Shown one piece after another: positions 6,958 through 14,858 of a DNA stretch of 64,000 nucleotides. The translations under genes and the position numbers were made by a program. The notes under the pieces were generated by a model. The model was given only the letters and a program-made list of their open reading frames with translations. It searched no databases and had not been told where the DNA came from. The DNA is taken from contig CAJTFX010000011.1 of assembly GCA_910575555.1 (NCBI GenBank), positions 62,001 to 126,000 on the forward strand. The letters run 5' to 3'. Position 1 is the first letter of the stretch, and the number at the start of each line of letters is the position of its first letter. The stretch comes from Lachnospiraceae bacterium. Its GTDB lineage: Bacteria > Bacillota > Clostridia > Lachnospirales > Lachnospiraceae.

Positions 6958-8733
6958 GTGGAGAGAAATGTTTTATGTGAAAGGGAAGAATATGCGGCGC
7001 TGACAGAGTATCTGGAAGAATTATCGGAATTGCTGAAGGACAGCGATGATAAGGAAATGAAAGAAAGAATTCAGAGTGGGCTGAAACAAATGGCAGAGCC
7101 AGTTTCCTATCTGGTTTTAGGGGAAGAAGGAGTTGGAAAGACAAGTTTGCTGCGGATGATTTTTAAAGATATTATGGATATCAAAGATGATATGGCTGGA
7201 GATATCTGCGAATATCGCTGGGGAGAGAAGGATTTTGAGATGCCCGTGAAAGATGGGGTGCAGAAGAAATTTATATCATCTGATCATTTACAGGGAATAG
7301 AACTTGCAGACACCCGGGGAATCAACCGAATGGGGGAATCTGCATTGAGAAAAATAAGAGAAAGGGCATCCCAATGCAGCGTAATTTTTGCCGTCTTTGA
7401 CGCGTCCAACATCAAAACTTCAAGAATGTGGGATGTGATTGAGAACGTACCGGAAAAAAGGATGGTGTTTTTTGTTACAAAATGCGATGCAGTTCCTCCG
7501 GAAACTTTGAATGCAAATTTAGAAAAGCTGAAAGTATATATGCAGGAAGCAAACATCACGTCACCTGTGTTTCCGGTAAATTTAAAAGAAGATGGAAACT
7601 GTCAGGATATACCCAGTTTAGAAACCATGCGTCAGTATATAAGGCGGCAGGTGATAGGGGAAAATCCGCTTTTGAATAAGCAGAGGGAAAATATAGAAGA
7701 GATAAAATCCATGCTTTTGTGGCTGCGGGCTTCCTTTATACAAAGAAACAAACAATATGAATCCGATGCTGAAATATTAGAGAAAATTAATACTTCACTA
7801 GACAGCTACATAGCAAATCACAGGGAGATTATCACGGAATTTACAAAAAAACTGGCGGTGGAAATCGGCAAAGACATTGACGGTTATGAGCAGGAGATCA
7901 TTTCTAAATTAGATCCATTTAAAATTCGGGAACGGTTTGAAAACCAGAATGATTTTATAGACTATATGAACATGGTAAATGATAATTACAAGACCATGAT
8001 GAATCAATCGGTTAACCAGAAAACAATTCAGGCAATGAAAGAATGCATGAGTGATTTAGAAATCATGTACCAGGAGGCGGTAGGGTATTTTAATGAACGG
8101 GAGGAGATACTTGCTTTAAATGATCGGTTTTATGGTTCTCTGCTGCAAAGCAGAAACAAGATTGCGGCAAAAACAAAAGAAGCTGCAGTGTCGGCAGGAG
8201 AGTTTTACCGGAATTTAAGCGATGCATCAGAAGAACTGTTTCTTCAAATATGGAATGAGAGGAAAGTATATGATTCAAAGATTACGAAACACGAAATAGG
8301 GGCAACTGCTACAGGCGCCGTAGGTATAGGAGCAACTGCTGCAGCTGTTGTGTTTAATGCAATAGTTGCAACTGCAGCAGTAGCATCATTAGGCTTTGCG
8401 ATTGGCGCTATAATAGGAGGGGGTTCTTTTAATTATGCAGCAAAAAGGATTTTTAATCCAAAAGCAGGAGAGAAAATGGAAGAAAACGTACAGGTGTATA
8501 TCCGGAAATTTAAAAACGAGGTCAGCGAAACAAGAAAAATTACGATTGAACAAGTGACGGGACAGGTAATGGAATTGTTTGAAAGAGAGCTTGCCTCTGT
8601 AGATGGATGTTTCACAGATTTTCGAATCTCTGTGAATGTCGAAGGAGAAAAACTACCTCTTCTTCAGCAGAAACTGGAAAAAGTTGGAATGCTGGAAGAA
8701 CGGATCAGAAAAATAGAAAGGACAGGAAGATAA
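6958..8733 (+). CDS. Dynamin-like GTPase
   Basis: 591 aa from a GTG at 6958 preceded by CAGGAGGGC. G motifs are readable: G1 GEEGVGKTS (55-63), G3 DTRG (118-121) and G4 TKCD (174-177, where NKxD is usual). The GTPase domain is followed by long helical segments, a hydrophobic glycine/alanine-rich stretch (~443-480) that could insert in a membrane, and a further helical region. That order (GTPase, helical bundle, membrane-inserting paddle, helical return) is that of bacterial dynamin-like proteins. First gene of a tight operon (1 bp to the next gene, 21 bp to the third). Role probably in membrane remodelling or sensing; not determined by sequence. Confidence 0.7.
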   Translation: MERNVLCEREEYAALTEYLEELSELLKDSDDKEMKERIQSGLKQMAEPVSYLVLGEEGVGKTSLLRMIFKDIMDIKDDMAGDICEYRWGEKDFEMPVKDGVQKKFISSDHLQGIELADTRGINRMGESALRKIRERASQCSVIFAVFDASNIKTSRMWDVIENVPEKRMVFFVTKCDAVPPETLNANLEKLKVYMQEANITSPVFPVNLKEDGNCQDIPSLETMRQYIRRQVIGENPLLNKQRENIEEIKSMLLWLRASFIQRNKQYESDAEILEKINTSLDSYIANHREIITEFTKKLAVEIGKDIDGYEQEIISKLDPFKIRERFENQNDFIDYMNMVNDNYKTMMNQSVNQKTIQAMKECMSDLEIMYQEAVGYFNEREEILALNDRFYGSLLQSRNKIAAKTKEAAVSAGEFYRNLSDASEELFLQIWNERKVYDSKITKHEIGATATGAVGIGATAAAVVFNAIVATAAVASLGFAIGAIIGGGSFNYAAKRIFNPKAGEKMEENVQVYIRKFKNEVSETRKITIEQVTGQVMELFERELASVDGCFTDFRISVNVEGEKLPLLQQKLEKVGMLEERIRKIERTGR

Positions 8734-8734
8734 A

Positions 8735-10015
8735 GTGGAGAATAAAGATAAGATTCTGCAGTGGCTGCTCAAGTTGGAATTATATGCAAAAGAACAGGGA
8801 ATTCCCATGCGAATCCTTGATGTGATAGAAGAATGTAAAGAACATATACAGTCAGAGGACATGAAATGGCAGGAACTTGAGCCGATGTTAGAGCAGGTTT
8901 TAGAAAGCATATGCGGGAAGGCTGGTTTAAACAGAGTTGCAGCGGTAGAGCATGGGAAGAACAGTGTGCCTGCGGAAAAAGTAAAAGCGCAGGTGAAAAA
9001 GATGGCAGAACAGTGCCGGAAAGAAAATCTGACTTCTGCAGCAGGCATAGAAGGAAGAAAAAACTTCAATATAAAAGAATGTTTTCGAAGAATGGAAGAT
9101 ATAGCTTATACAGAAGCGCATCTGGATCAGATGCTGGATGGAGGATTGTATCTGAAATTTTTCGAGAATCAGAAAGATATGTATGAACGGGATTCGGAAG
9201 AAATGATTAGGGAGCTGATAAATGATATAAACGGTAATTACGGCCGTATGGCAGAGCAGATGAGAAGCATGTTCCAGGAAATAGGAGGTTATGAGATTGG
9301 GGTTGGAAATGAAAAATTCTACCGGGAATATGTGAATGGGAAAGAGGAATTGGAAAATAAACTGATGGGGGAAGTTAAGACCGAGGATTTCGGAGGCAGC
9401 ATAATTATGGAATTTGCAAAAAAAACCAAAAAAGGGGTTCAGCGGATTGTGAAAAAGCTTAAGCCTAAAAAATATGTGTTGATGCTTTTTCCAGTGCTGC
9501 TTTTAATGGTTATTTTTGTTGGAAAGGCAGTTGTACAAAACTATCAGACTGAAATTTCAGAAACTGAAGCAGAGAGTACAGAGCAGGGAACAAATGGCTT
9601 TTTAGAAGAAATGGGAAAGATGATGGCAGACAAAGCAATGAAAGATATTGATAGAGAGGGCGTTAACATAATCACTTTAGTAATGAAACCAGAAATATTG
9701 CTTCTTATAGGATTTTTGATCTTGCTAGTGATTCTCTTATATGCATTGTACATACGCATGATAAAAGCCTGGTATCGGCGCTGTATATGCAGAAGGTGCG
9801 GCGATTACCTGCGGACAGAGCTGGGACAGTTTGTAAAAGAACGGACAATGCATGAGAAAGCGCAAATGGCTGTAGAGCATATTTTAGAAGAATACGAGCG
9901 GCAGTATCTTGGTATCTGGAACCGCATATTCCTGGGAACAATTTATGAGGACAGGCAGGAAGAAACAGAACTGGAAGTTTTGCAGAGAGAGTGGAAAACC
10001 CTGAAGCAAAGTTAG
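8735..10015 (+). CDS. Two-TM membrane protein of the GTPase operon
   Basis: 426 aa from a GTG at 8735, one base after the GTPase stop; its ribosome site (GGAAGA/AAAG) lies inside the GTPase gene. The N-terminal ~240 residues are charged and helical. A transmembrane helix follows at ~247-267 and another at ~318-341, with an acidic ~50-residue loop between, then a C-terminal helical domain that starts with CICRRCGDYLRTEL (a possible lone CxxC). I recognise no family. Position and coupling imply a physical or functional partner of the GTPase, perhaps its membrane receptor. Confidence 0.6.
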   Translation: MENKDKILQWLLKLELYAKEQGIPMRILDVIEECKEHIQSEDMKWQELEPMLEQVLESICGKAGLNRVAAVEHGKNSVPAEKVKAQVKKMAEQCRKENLTSAAGIEGRKNFNIKECFRRMEDIAYTEAHLDQMLDGGLYLKFFENQKDMYERDSEEMIRELINDINGNYGRMAEQMRSMFQEIGGYEIGVGNEKFYREYVNGKEELENKLMGEVKTEDFGGSIIMEFAKKTKKGVQRIVKKLKPKKYVLMLFPVLLLMVIFVGKAVVQNYQTEISETEAESTEQGTNGFLEEMGKMMADKAMKDIDREGVNIITLVMKPEILLLIGFLILLVILLYALYIRMIKAWYRRCICRRCGDYLRTELGQFVKERTMHEKAQMAVEHILEEYERQYLGIWNRIFLGTIYEDRQEETELEVLQREWKTLKQS

Positions 10016-10036
10016 ATAAAACGGAGGATATACAAA

Positions 10037-10597
10037 ATGGATAATTTAAAAAATTTGATAAAGAAAGTAAAAGTGCCGGATGCATTTGGGGCTTCCAATG
10101 AGAAAGGAATGAATTTAAAGGCAGTCAGCAAAGCTCTGGAAGAGAAAATGAATGAAAAGGCAAAAGTATTTGGTTTTATAGGAATGGAAGTTTATGACCG
10201 TCTCTCGAAAGAGCATAAACTTGAAATTACTCAAATAAAGAATTACCTGGACAAAATAGATTTGCTCAACCAGGAAATACAGGTATTGGAAAACCAGAAA
10301 GAAAAACTGGAGATAAAAAATACGGGGAAAAATATATGTACCTGCGGTTATAAATTAAAGTCGCAGGATCGTTTCTGCCCCAATTGCGGGGAGGTTATTT
10401 CGAAAATGCCTGCAGTATGCGCCTGCGGCGCTAAATTGCAGAAAGGAACCAGATTCTGCGGAAGCTGCGGCAGGAACGTAGAAGAGCCTCAGGCTTCAGA
10501 ACCGGATCAGGAAAAGCCTGCAAAACAGTGCATCTGCGGAGCAATGGTGCCGGACGGGCAGTTTATGTGTTTTGAATGCGGAAGGAAAATAGAATAA
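10037..10597 (+). CDS. Triple zinc-ribbon protein of the GTPase operon
   Basis: 186 aa, ATG at 10037 after ACGGAGG. The N-terminal ~100 residues are helical, with a coiled-coil-like stretch (YLDKIDLLNQEIQVLENQKEKL). Three successive zinc ribbons follow: CTCGYKL...FCPNCGEV, CACGAKL...FCGSCGRN and CICGAMV...MCFECGRK, each with CxC and CxxC halves. Zinc ribbons of this kind usually bind protein partners or nucleic acid. Third and last gene of the operon with the GTPase and the two-TM protein. Function unknown; it could be the adaptor or sensor of the complex. Confidence 0.65.
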   Translation: MDNLKNLIKKVKVPDAFGASNEKGMNLKAVSKALEEKMNEKAKVFGFIGMEVYDRLSKEHKLEITQIKNYLDKIDLLNQEIQVLENQKEKLEIKNTGKNICTCGYKLKSQDRFCPNCGEVISKMPAVCACGAKLQKGTRFCGSCGRNVEEPQASEPDQEKPAKQCICGAMVPDGQFMCFECGRKIE

Positions 10598-11096
10598 AAG
10601 TAAACGGTGGATAGCATATACCTAGACCAAACCTGGCAAATATGAGACAATAGACCAAATCTTTAAACATGGTCACAAAAGATAAGCACTAAACTTTTGT
10701 GATTGCTATAAGGAGATTATAGTCTATGGTTTCAGAAAGAAGTCTGGCTGATGGAGGGGCTTACAATCACACCTAAAAATTCCGTCAGGACTGTAAATCC
10801 GCCTGAGTACATAGGATGATTTTGTGCAGAACAGAGAATTTTACAGCCTGCTGTGACAAGCCATACAGCCGGTGGTGCAGTACGGCAGGACTCCCGTGAC
10901 AGACTGGGACTATGGCCATATGATATCTGGTTTCGATAAATGTCTCTTTGAGGAATATCCAGAAAAAAGGCGTCCTTATCCTGCCCGGAACACATTCTGA
11001 GGCATGGGCATTATGACGAAACCGCTGGAAAACAGGATTCGCTATAACCTTAAAAATCTGGTATAATGGAATCACCAGATACGGGAGGAGGCCGCC
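10598..11096. other. Gene-poor scar with IS66 debris
   Basis: 499 bp with no intact gene. It contains a hairpin TCACAAAAG/CTTTTGTGA (10673-10681 with 10694-10702), the C-terminal scrap of an IS66 TnpB (to 10819), a short open stretch without recognisable identity (about 10870-10998) and the leader of the IS66 TnpC fragment. Reads as an insertion/deletion scar. Confidence 0.6.
10730..10819 (+). pseudogene. IS66 TnpB C-terminal fragment
   Basis: The frame ending at the TGA 10817-10819 reads WLMEGLTITPKNSVRTVNPP then EYIG. This is the usual end of IS66-family TnpB (orf2), where W-L-M-x-G-L is a familiar motif. The upstream coding part is absent, so only about 25 residues remain. It lies in the same orientation as the TnpC fragment at 11097, as expected for a decayed IS66 copy. 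Confidence 0.6.
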
Positions 11097-11489
11097 ATGA
11101 CATCCAGCTATACGGAAGAAAAACTTTCCAGCATGGAAAAGGAGACAATCATCCAACTGTTCCTTGCACAACAAGAACAGTTGGAAAACATCAATAAAAA
11201 TCTGCAGTTTGTGCTGGAGCAGCTCGCTGACCAGAAGAGGCACCGTTTTGGCAGGTCATCGGAAAGGTACGTGACAGAAGGGCAGATCTCGTTCATGGAA
11301 GTTGACGGGGAGATCGTATTTTTCAATGAGCCTGAAGCCATGGTAGGCACGCTAATTGACAATGCTCGTACCGGCCGGCTCTGGCAGTTCCGGGTCTGTG
11401 CAACTGATTCCTGGAGACTGCGCTGCTCGGCCGCCAAGGTTGTTTCTGAACTCATAGATTTACTTTCCGATAGCGATATCAAAAGTTGA
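11097..11489 (+). pseudogene. IS66 transposase (TnpC) N-terminal fragment
   Basis: The first ~80 residues match the start of IS66 TnpC: a leucine-zipper-like segment (LFLAQQEQLENINKNLQFVL), then KRHRFGRSSER and the motif QISFM...VFFNEPE. The catalytic DDE domain is missing; after MVGT the frame runs into unrelated sequence and stops at 11489. On the opposite strand of that tail (about 11355-11455) a start like that of IS66 TnpA (MSSETTLAAEQRSL) can be read, suggesting two IS66 scraps joined head to head. Confidence 0.75.
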
Positions 11490-11611
11490 GATCTTCTGTA
11501 TTAAAAAATATTTGTACAATTACAAGTGTATTGGAAATAGATGAAAAAAATTTACTAAATAAAATATTAAGCAACTGGGAAAAAAGCGCATGGAAAATAA
11601 TTAATCAGTGA
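11489..11611 (+). pseudogene. Orphan C-terminal coding fragment
   Basis: An AT-rich frame without a start codon runs from 11489 to the TGA at 11609-11611 (40 residues: RSSVLKNI..., ending WEKSAWKIINQ). Codon use resembles the HD gene 12 bp downstream and differs from the GC-richer IS66 scrap upstream. It looks like the 3' end of a gene that was upstream of the HD gene in an operon and was cut by the IS66 event. Identity unknown. Confidence 0.45.
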
Positions 11612-11623
11612 GGTGCTATTAAT

Positions 11624-12211
11624 ATGGACAATGGTTTAATTTCTAAAATTGAGTGCTTAGTAAAAAATGCCTGTTATCAGAAAGAGAATATATTTGGATG
11701 TAATATATGGGAGTATCATATTCTCCCGGTTGTCAAATATTCTAAAGTGTTGGCAGATAGATTTTGCATAGATAAAGAATGCGCAATACTGAGTGCGTAT
11801 TTGCATGATTACGCAAGTGTACTAGATAAGAAATATTATGAGGAACATCATTTGTATGGAGCAAAATTTGCAGAAGAGATATTGCATAGAGAAAACTATC
11901 CGAAACAAAAAATTGATATAATCAAAACTGCAATCTTAAATCATAGGGGAAGTATAGATTATACGGAACAGTCACTAGAAATAAAGTGTCTTGCCAGTGC
12001 TGACGCAATGGCGCATATTACTGAAATTCCGTCATTACTATATTTGGCGTATAGACAAAAAAATATGGATATTCAAACAGGAAGCCAGTGGGTATATAAA
12101 AAAATTAATAGGAGTTGGGATAAATTATGTGAAGAGGCTAAAATAATTATAAGAGATGAGTATCAGGCGGGAATTAAAGTTCTTGCTATTAATGACTCAA
12201 ACTTCCCATAA
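11624..12211 (+). CDS. HD-domain phosphohydrolase-like protein
   Basis: 195 aa. HD superfamily metal ligands are visible: H in IWEYHILPV (~residue 29), the HD pair in SAYLHDYASVLD (~64-65), the helix with EEHHLYGAKFAEEIL, the ILNHRG segment and a late Asp in LASADAMAHI. These proteins hydrolyse phosphoester bonds of nucleotides or other substrates; the substrate is not readable. ATG at 11624 has GTGAGGTG 9 bases upstream. AT-rich and flanked by mobile-element debris, so probably acquired. The upstream orphan fragment may be its former operon partner. Confidence 0.75.
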   Translation: MDNGLISKIECLVKNACYQKENIFGCNIWEYHILPVVKYSKVLADRFCIDKECAILSAYLHDYASVLDKKYYEEHHLYGAKFAEEILHRENYPKQKIDIIKTAILNHRGSIDYTEQSLEIKCLASADAMAHITEIPSLLYLAYRQKNMDIQTGSQWVYKKINRSWDKLCEEAKIIIRDEYQAGIKVLAINDSNFP

Positions 12212-12320
12212 GCTTTTATGGTTGGGATTGCGATTATGCAATTCTTGGATATCATCTTAGAGCGTGTCTTAAAATTTATTCCCGCAATCTGCCGCCTCGC
12301 TTCACACTAGATTTCAAGCT

Positions 12321-12649
12321 GAAAATTGGGATGTCCTCGGCTACGACAAGGTGGGGCCGGAATACGTCATCAACGAGGCGCAGGCGAAAACGGGCAGCTG
12401 GAGCGCGTCATCGTGGAGGGCAGGCACCAGCCCATCGTCACCAGAGAGGAATTCGAGAGGGTGCAGAAACTGATAGAGGAAAAGAGGCCGCAGATGGAGC
12501 AGGACTGGAAGATGTACACGATGGCGCAGAAAGTCCTCTACGCCGTCGTTGACGACCCGGAGGGGATGCTGGAAAATATGGCGGTGGTGTTGGGATGCGG
12601 CATCGCGGGGGGAGCAGTCGAAAGTCCTACTCCTTCCGTGGTGTCGTAG
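12321..12649 (+). pseudogene. Serine recombinase remnant
   Basis: The first frame reads WDVLGYDKVGPEYVINEAQA, the start of the Recombinase domain of large serine recombinases. After a frame change comes IVEGRHQPIVTREEFERVQK, the later conserved block of the same domain. The catalytic resolvase domain is absent, as is the C-terminal zinc ribbon/coiled coil; the tail to 12649 is unrecognised. Much GC-richer than both flanks, supporting separate origin. A decayed piece of an integrative element. Confidence 0.7.
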
Positions 12650-12803
12650 CTTACCTCTGTTTTAGCGGGATAGCAAGTAGAAAAATCAGTTATAAAAAAT
12701 TCATAAAAGGTTTTGTTGCATTAACAGATATAAGATAATAAAATAGAGATAAGAAAGTATGAATTATAGCGGAAGAACCATACGAACAAAGGAGGTGTTT
12801 ATC

Positions 12804-12998
12804 ATGGCAACTTCAAGTATCACAAAGAATTTTGTCATTTCTGGCAAGGAACAGGTGGAGATGTTTGTCAATGCGATTGAAGAATCTGCCAAGAACCGTC
12901 CTGTTCATATATCTGTGGCTGCGAGAGAAATAACGGACGAAGCAGAACTGGTGGAATTTATGGCAAAATGGGAGAAAGCAAATGTTGGAAACAAATAG
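12804..12998 (+). CDS. Small putative antitoxin
   Basis: 64 aa from the ATG at 12804, which has a strong AAAGGAGGTG site; an in-frame ATG 45 bp upstream lacks one. The protein (MATSSITKNFVISGKEQVEM...) is acidic and small, and its 3' end overlaps the start of a GNAT gene by 17 bp. That layout matches type II toxin-antitoxin pairs in Firmicutes with a GNAT toxin. No DNA-binding motif is obvious. Antitoxin role is inferred from context. Confidence 0.6.
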   Translation: MATSSITKNFVISGKEQVEMFVNAIEESAKNRPVHISVAAREITDEAELVEFMAKWEKANVGNK

Positions 12999-13592
12999 GT
13001 ATTCAGTTATCAACATTCGGCGTTATCTTAATAGTGATAATCCAAAACTCGGAGAGAGCAGGTTTCTTCAAGTTCTCTCCGGTTTTTCTTGTCTGCGAAA
13101 TACGGATGTTGAGCGTTTTTTGGAAAAAAGTTCAATAGAGTTTACGAAAAAGAATCAGTCGGTTACATATCTTGTATTTGACATAAGCAGCATGGTACTT
13201 GTAGGGTATTTTACCCTTGCATTAAAACCTTTAACTGTAAGGGGAGAAACAGTAAGCAATACCGTAAAGAAAAAGCTGCTGCGTGTCAGTGAATGGGATG
13301 AAAAATCAGATACATATACCATGTCTGCATACCTTATTGCCCAACTTGGCAAAAATTTTACCAATGGTGCAGACAAAAAATTACCAGCGAAGAATTACTC
13401 GTACTGGCATGGAACAAAATTAAAGAGATACAATATTTGGGCGGAGGCGTAGTGACCTTCTTAGAAGCAGAAAATGAGGAAAAGCTGTTATCTTTCTATC
13501 GGAACAACCGTTTTTCGCAGTTTGACACTAGGCAGACCGCATCAGGTACGGATGAATCGCATGAGCTGGTACAGCTTTTAAGGCTGCTCTGA
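12982..13592 (+). pseudogene. GNAT acetyltransferase (toxin-like), frameshifted
   Basis: The first frame (12982-13452) gives 156 aa beginning MLETNRYSVINIRRYL and reaching the acetyl-CoA segment AYLIAQLGKNFT. At the run of six A's, 13375-13380, homology moves to the -1 frame, which continues ITSEELLVLAW...GGGVVTFLEAE, then FYRNNRFSQFD and stops at 13592. The restored product would be ~203 aa, normal for GNAT toxins. Either a one-base deletion has inactivated it, or the A-run supports -1 slippage, or the base call is wrong. Overlaps the putative antitoxin gene. Confidence 0.75.
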
Positions 13593-13713
13593 TGACAGCT
13601 TATATTTTAAAAATGCTTTACGGAAAGCAACCATAGAGATATAATGATATCAAAAATAGTAGTTCTGTTAATTTTTAGATATGCATCATAGAAATAATTA
13701 GGAGATTTGGCGT

Positions 13714-13977
13714 ATGGCGAAAAAAGGAATGTAACATCACAGGGCTGTGCATTCCGAAACTGTATTACATGGTGGATACCAGTGAAAAAGTCAGCCAGAT
13801 AATTGAGAAATATGTGGAACGCGGCGCATATGTTACGATGAATTGCGTGCGTCAGTACGGAAAAACAACGGCCCTGGGGAAGAGTTTGCAGTGGAGCTGA
13901 AATTCTGGCATGGCATAAAATCTACGAGGTTGTTGTTGCGTATCAGGCAGATTATACCTTCTTTGGCTTCTGGCTAA
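13714..13977 (+). pseudogene. AAA-ATPase-like/PD-(D/E)XK gene, internally deleted
   Basis: Begins with ATG at 13714 (after GGAG), then after a frame change reads NITGLCIPKLYYMVDTSEKV and the Walker A region RQYGKTTALGKSL. The frame stops, and another frame gives VELKFWHGIK, the C-terminal nuclease strand. Intact members of this family (AAA-ATPase_like plus PDDEXK C-terminus) are about 500-600 aa, so most of the gene is deleted. Its end overlaps the 3' end of the convergent Uma2 gene by 4 bp. Common as variable-copy genes in gut Clostridia and Bacteroidetes; function unknown. Confidence 0.75.
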
Positions 13978-14540
13978 ATATTCAGCAGATCAGAAATATC
14001 AGAAAAGTTGATCCATAAATCATCAAAAATATTTACCTTGAGGATGGAATCGAATGGATACTGAACACTCACCAGATTTTCCTCAAAATAATTTACAGCC
14101 ACGATTTTTCTTCGTGGATCTACAATCCAATATTCTCGGACTCCGGCATTTTTATAGTAGTAGAGCTTGCGGATATAATCATCGGCCGGATTTCCTGGAG
14201 AAACAATTTCAATAATGAAGTCCGGAGCGCCGTTGCAGCGTTTTCCATCCAGCTTATTTTTGTCGCAGATAATCATGATGTCAGGCTGAACGATGGTAAG
14301 AGGCTTATCGAATAGCTTAACATCAAAGGGGGTGCTGAATACGCTGCAGGACCCTTTCTTACGGAGAATATAGCTGTTTATAGCTGTAGAAAGCTGCATG
14401 GAAAGTGACTGATGTATTTGCGAGGGACTCGCCATATCATAAATAATGCCTTCAAAGACTTCAATCCTCTTTTCCTCTGGAAGAGCCTCATATTTTTCCA
14501 AAGTGATTGTTTCTGGCGGTGGTTGGAATGCCGGCGTCAT
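13974..14540 (-). CDS. Uma2/DUF820-family endonuclease-like protein
   Basis: 188 aa from the ATG at 14540, which has AGGAAAGGAAA upstream; a longer in-frame start lacks a site. Family marks: TLEKYEALPEE near the start, VFEGIIYDM, the metal-binding core VQPDIMIIC...PDFIIEIVSPGN (D...E-x-x motif of the restriction-endonuclease-like fold), then YYYKNAGVREYWIVDP. Members are often multicopy and associated with mobile DNA; biological role is unsettled. Convergent with the deleted AAA-ATPase-like gene. Confidence 0.85.
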   Translation of the reverse strand: MTPAFQPPPETITLEKYEALPEEKRIEVFEGIIYDMASPSQIHQSLSMQLSTAINSYILRKKGSCSVFSTPFDVKLFDKPLTIVQPDIMIICDKNKLDGKRCNGAPDFIIEIVSPGNPADDYIRKLYYYKNAGVREYWIVDPRRKIVAVNYFEENLVSVQYPFDSILKVNIFDDLWINFSDISDLLNI

Positions 14541-14730
14541 AATATAGTATTTCCTTTCCTGGGGTTCGGGACTGATAAAATAATTCTTAAAGTCAATATA
14601 GCATAACGCATGTACAAAATCAAGTTTGGAAATAAGCTGTCTTGTGCTCCGCTTTGGCCGGAGTAATATCCCATCCAAACATCTTAAAAACGAAATCTAT
14701 GTCAAAGGTATTTATGATGCGATATGCAGA

Positions 14731-14787
14731 AACTACCGGATTGCTCTTTCATAAAACAAACAGTTTGTGAAGTGCAATCCGGTAGTT
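14731..14787. repeat. Perfect-arm hairpin related to the 40.9 kb structured element
   Basis: Arms AACTACCGGATTGC (14731-14744) and its complement (14774-14787) enclose a second helix (TTCATAAA with TTTGTGAA). The 14 bp arm is identical to the arm of the structured element at 40867. It lies 72 bp past the pyrG stop in the 318 bp gap between the Uma2 gene and pyrG, so it may also act as the 3' end of the pyrG message. Nothing else recognisable is seen in 14541-14858. Confidence 0.8.
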
Positions 14788-14858
14788 CCATTCATACCCA
14801 AAAATATTTCCTGCAAAAGATATACAGATATCCCCTTCAATCCCCAATTCTTTTACTT

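Noticed and set aside
10870-10998. A possible short gene in the IS66 scar
   Set aside because: A readable stretch exists but has no start site, no family resemblance and lies in debris.
12759-12803. A longer start for the small putative antitoxin
   Set aside because: The ATG at 12804 has a near-perfect AAAGGAGGTG site; the upstream ATG has none.
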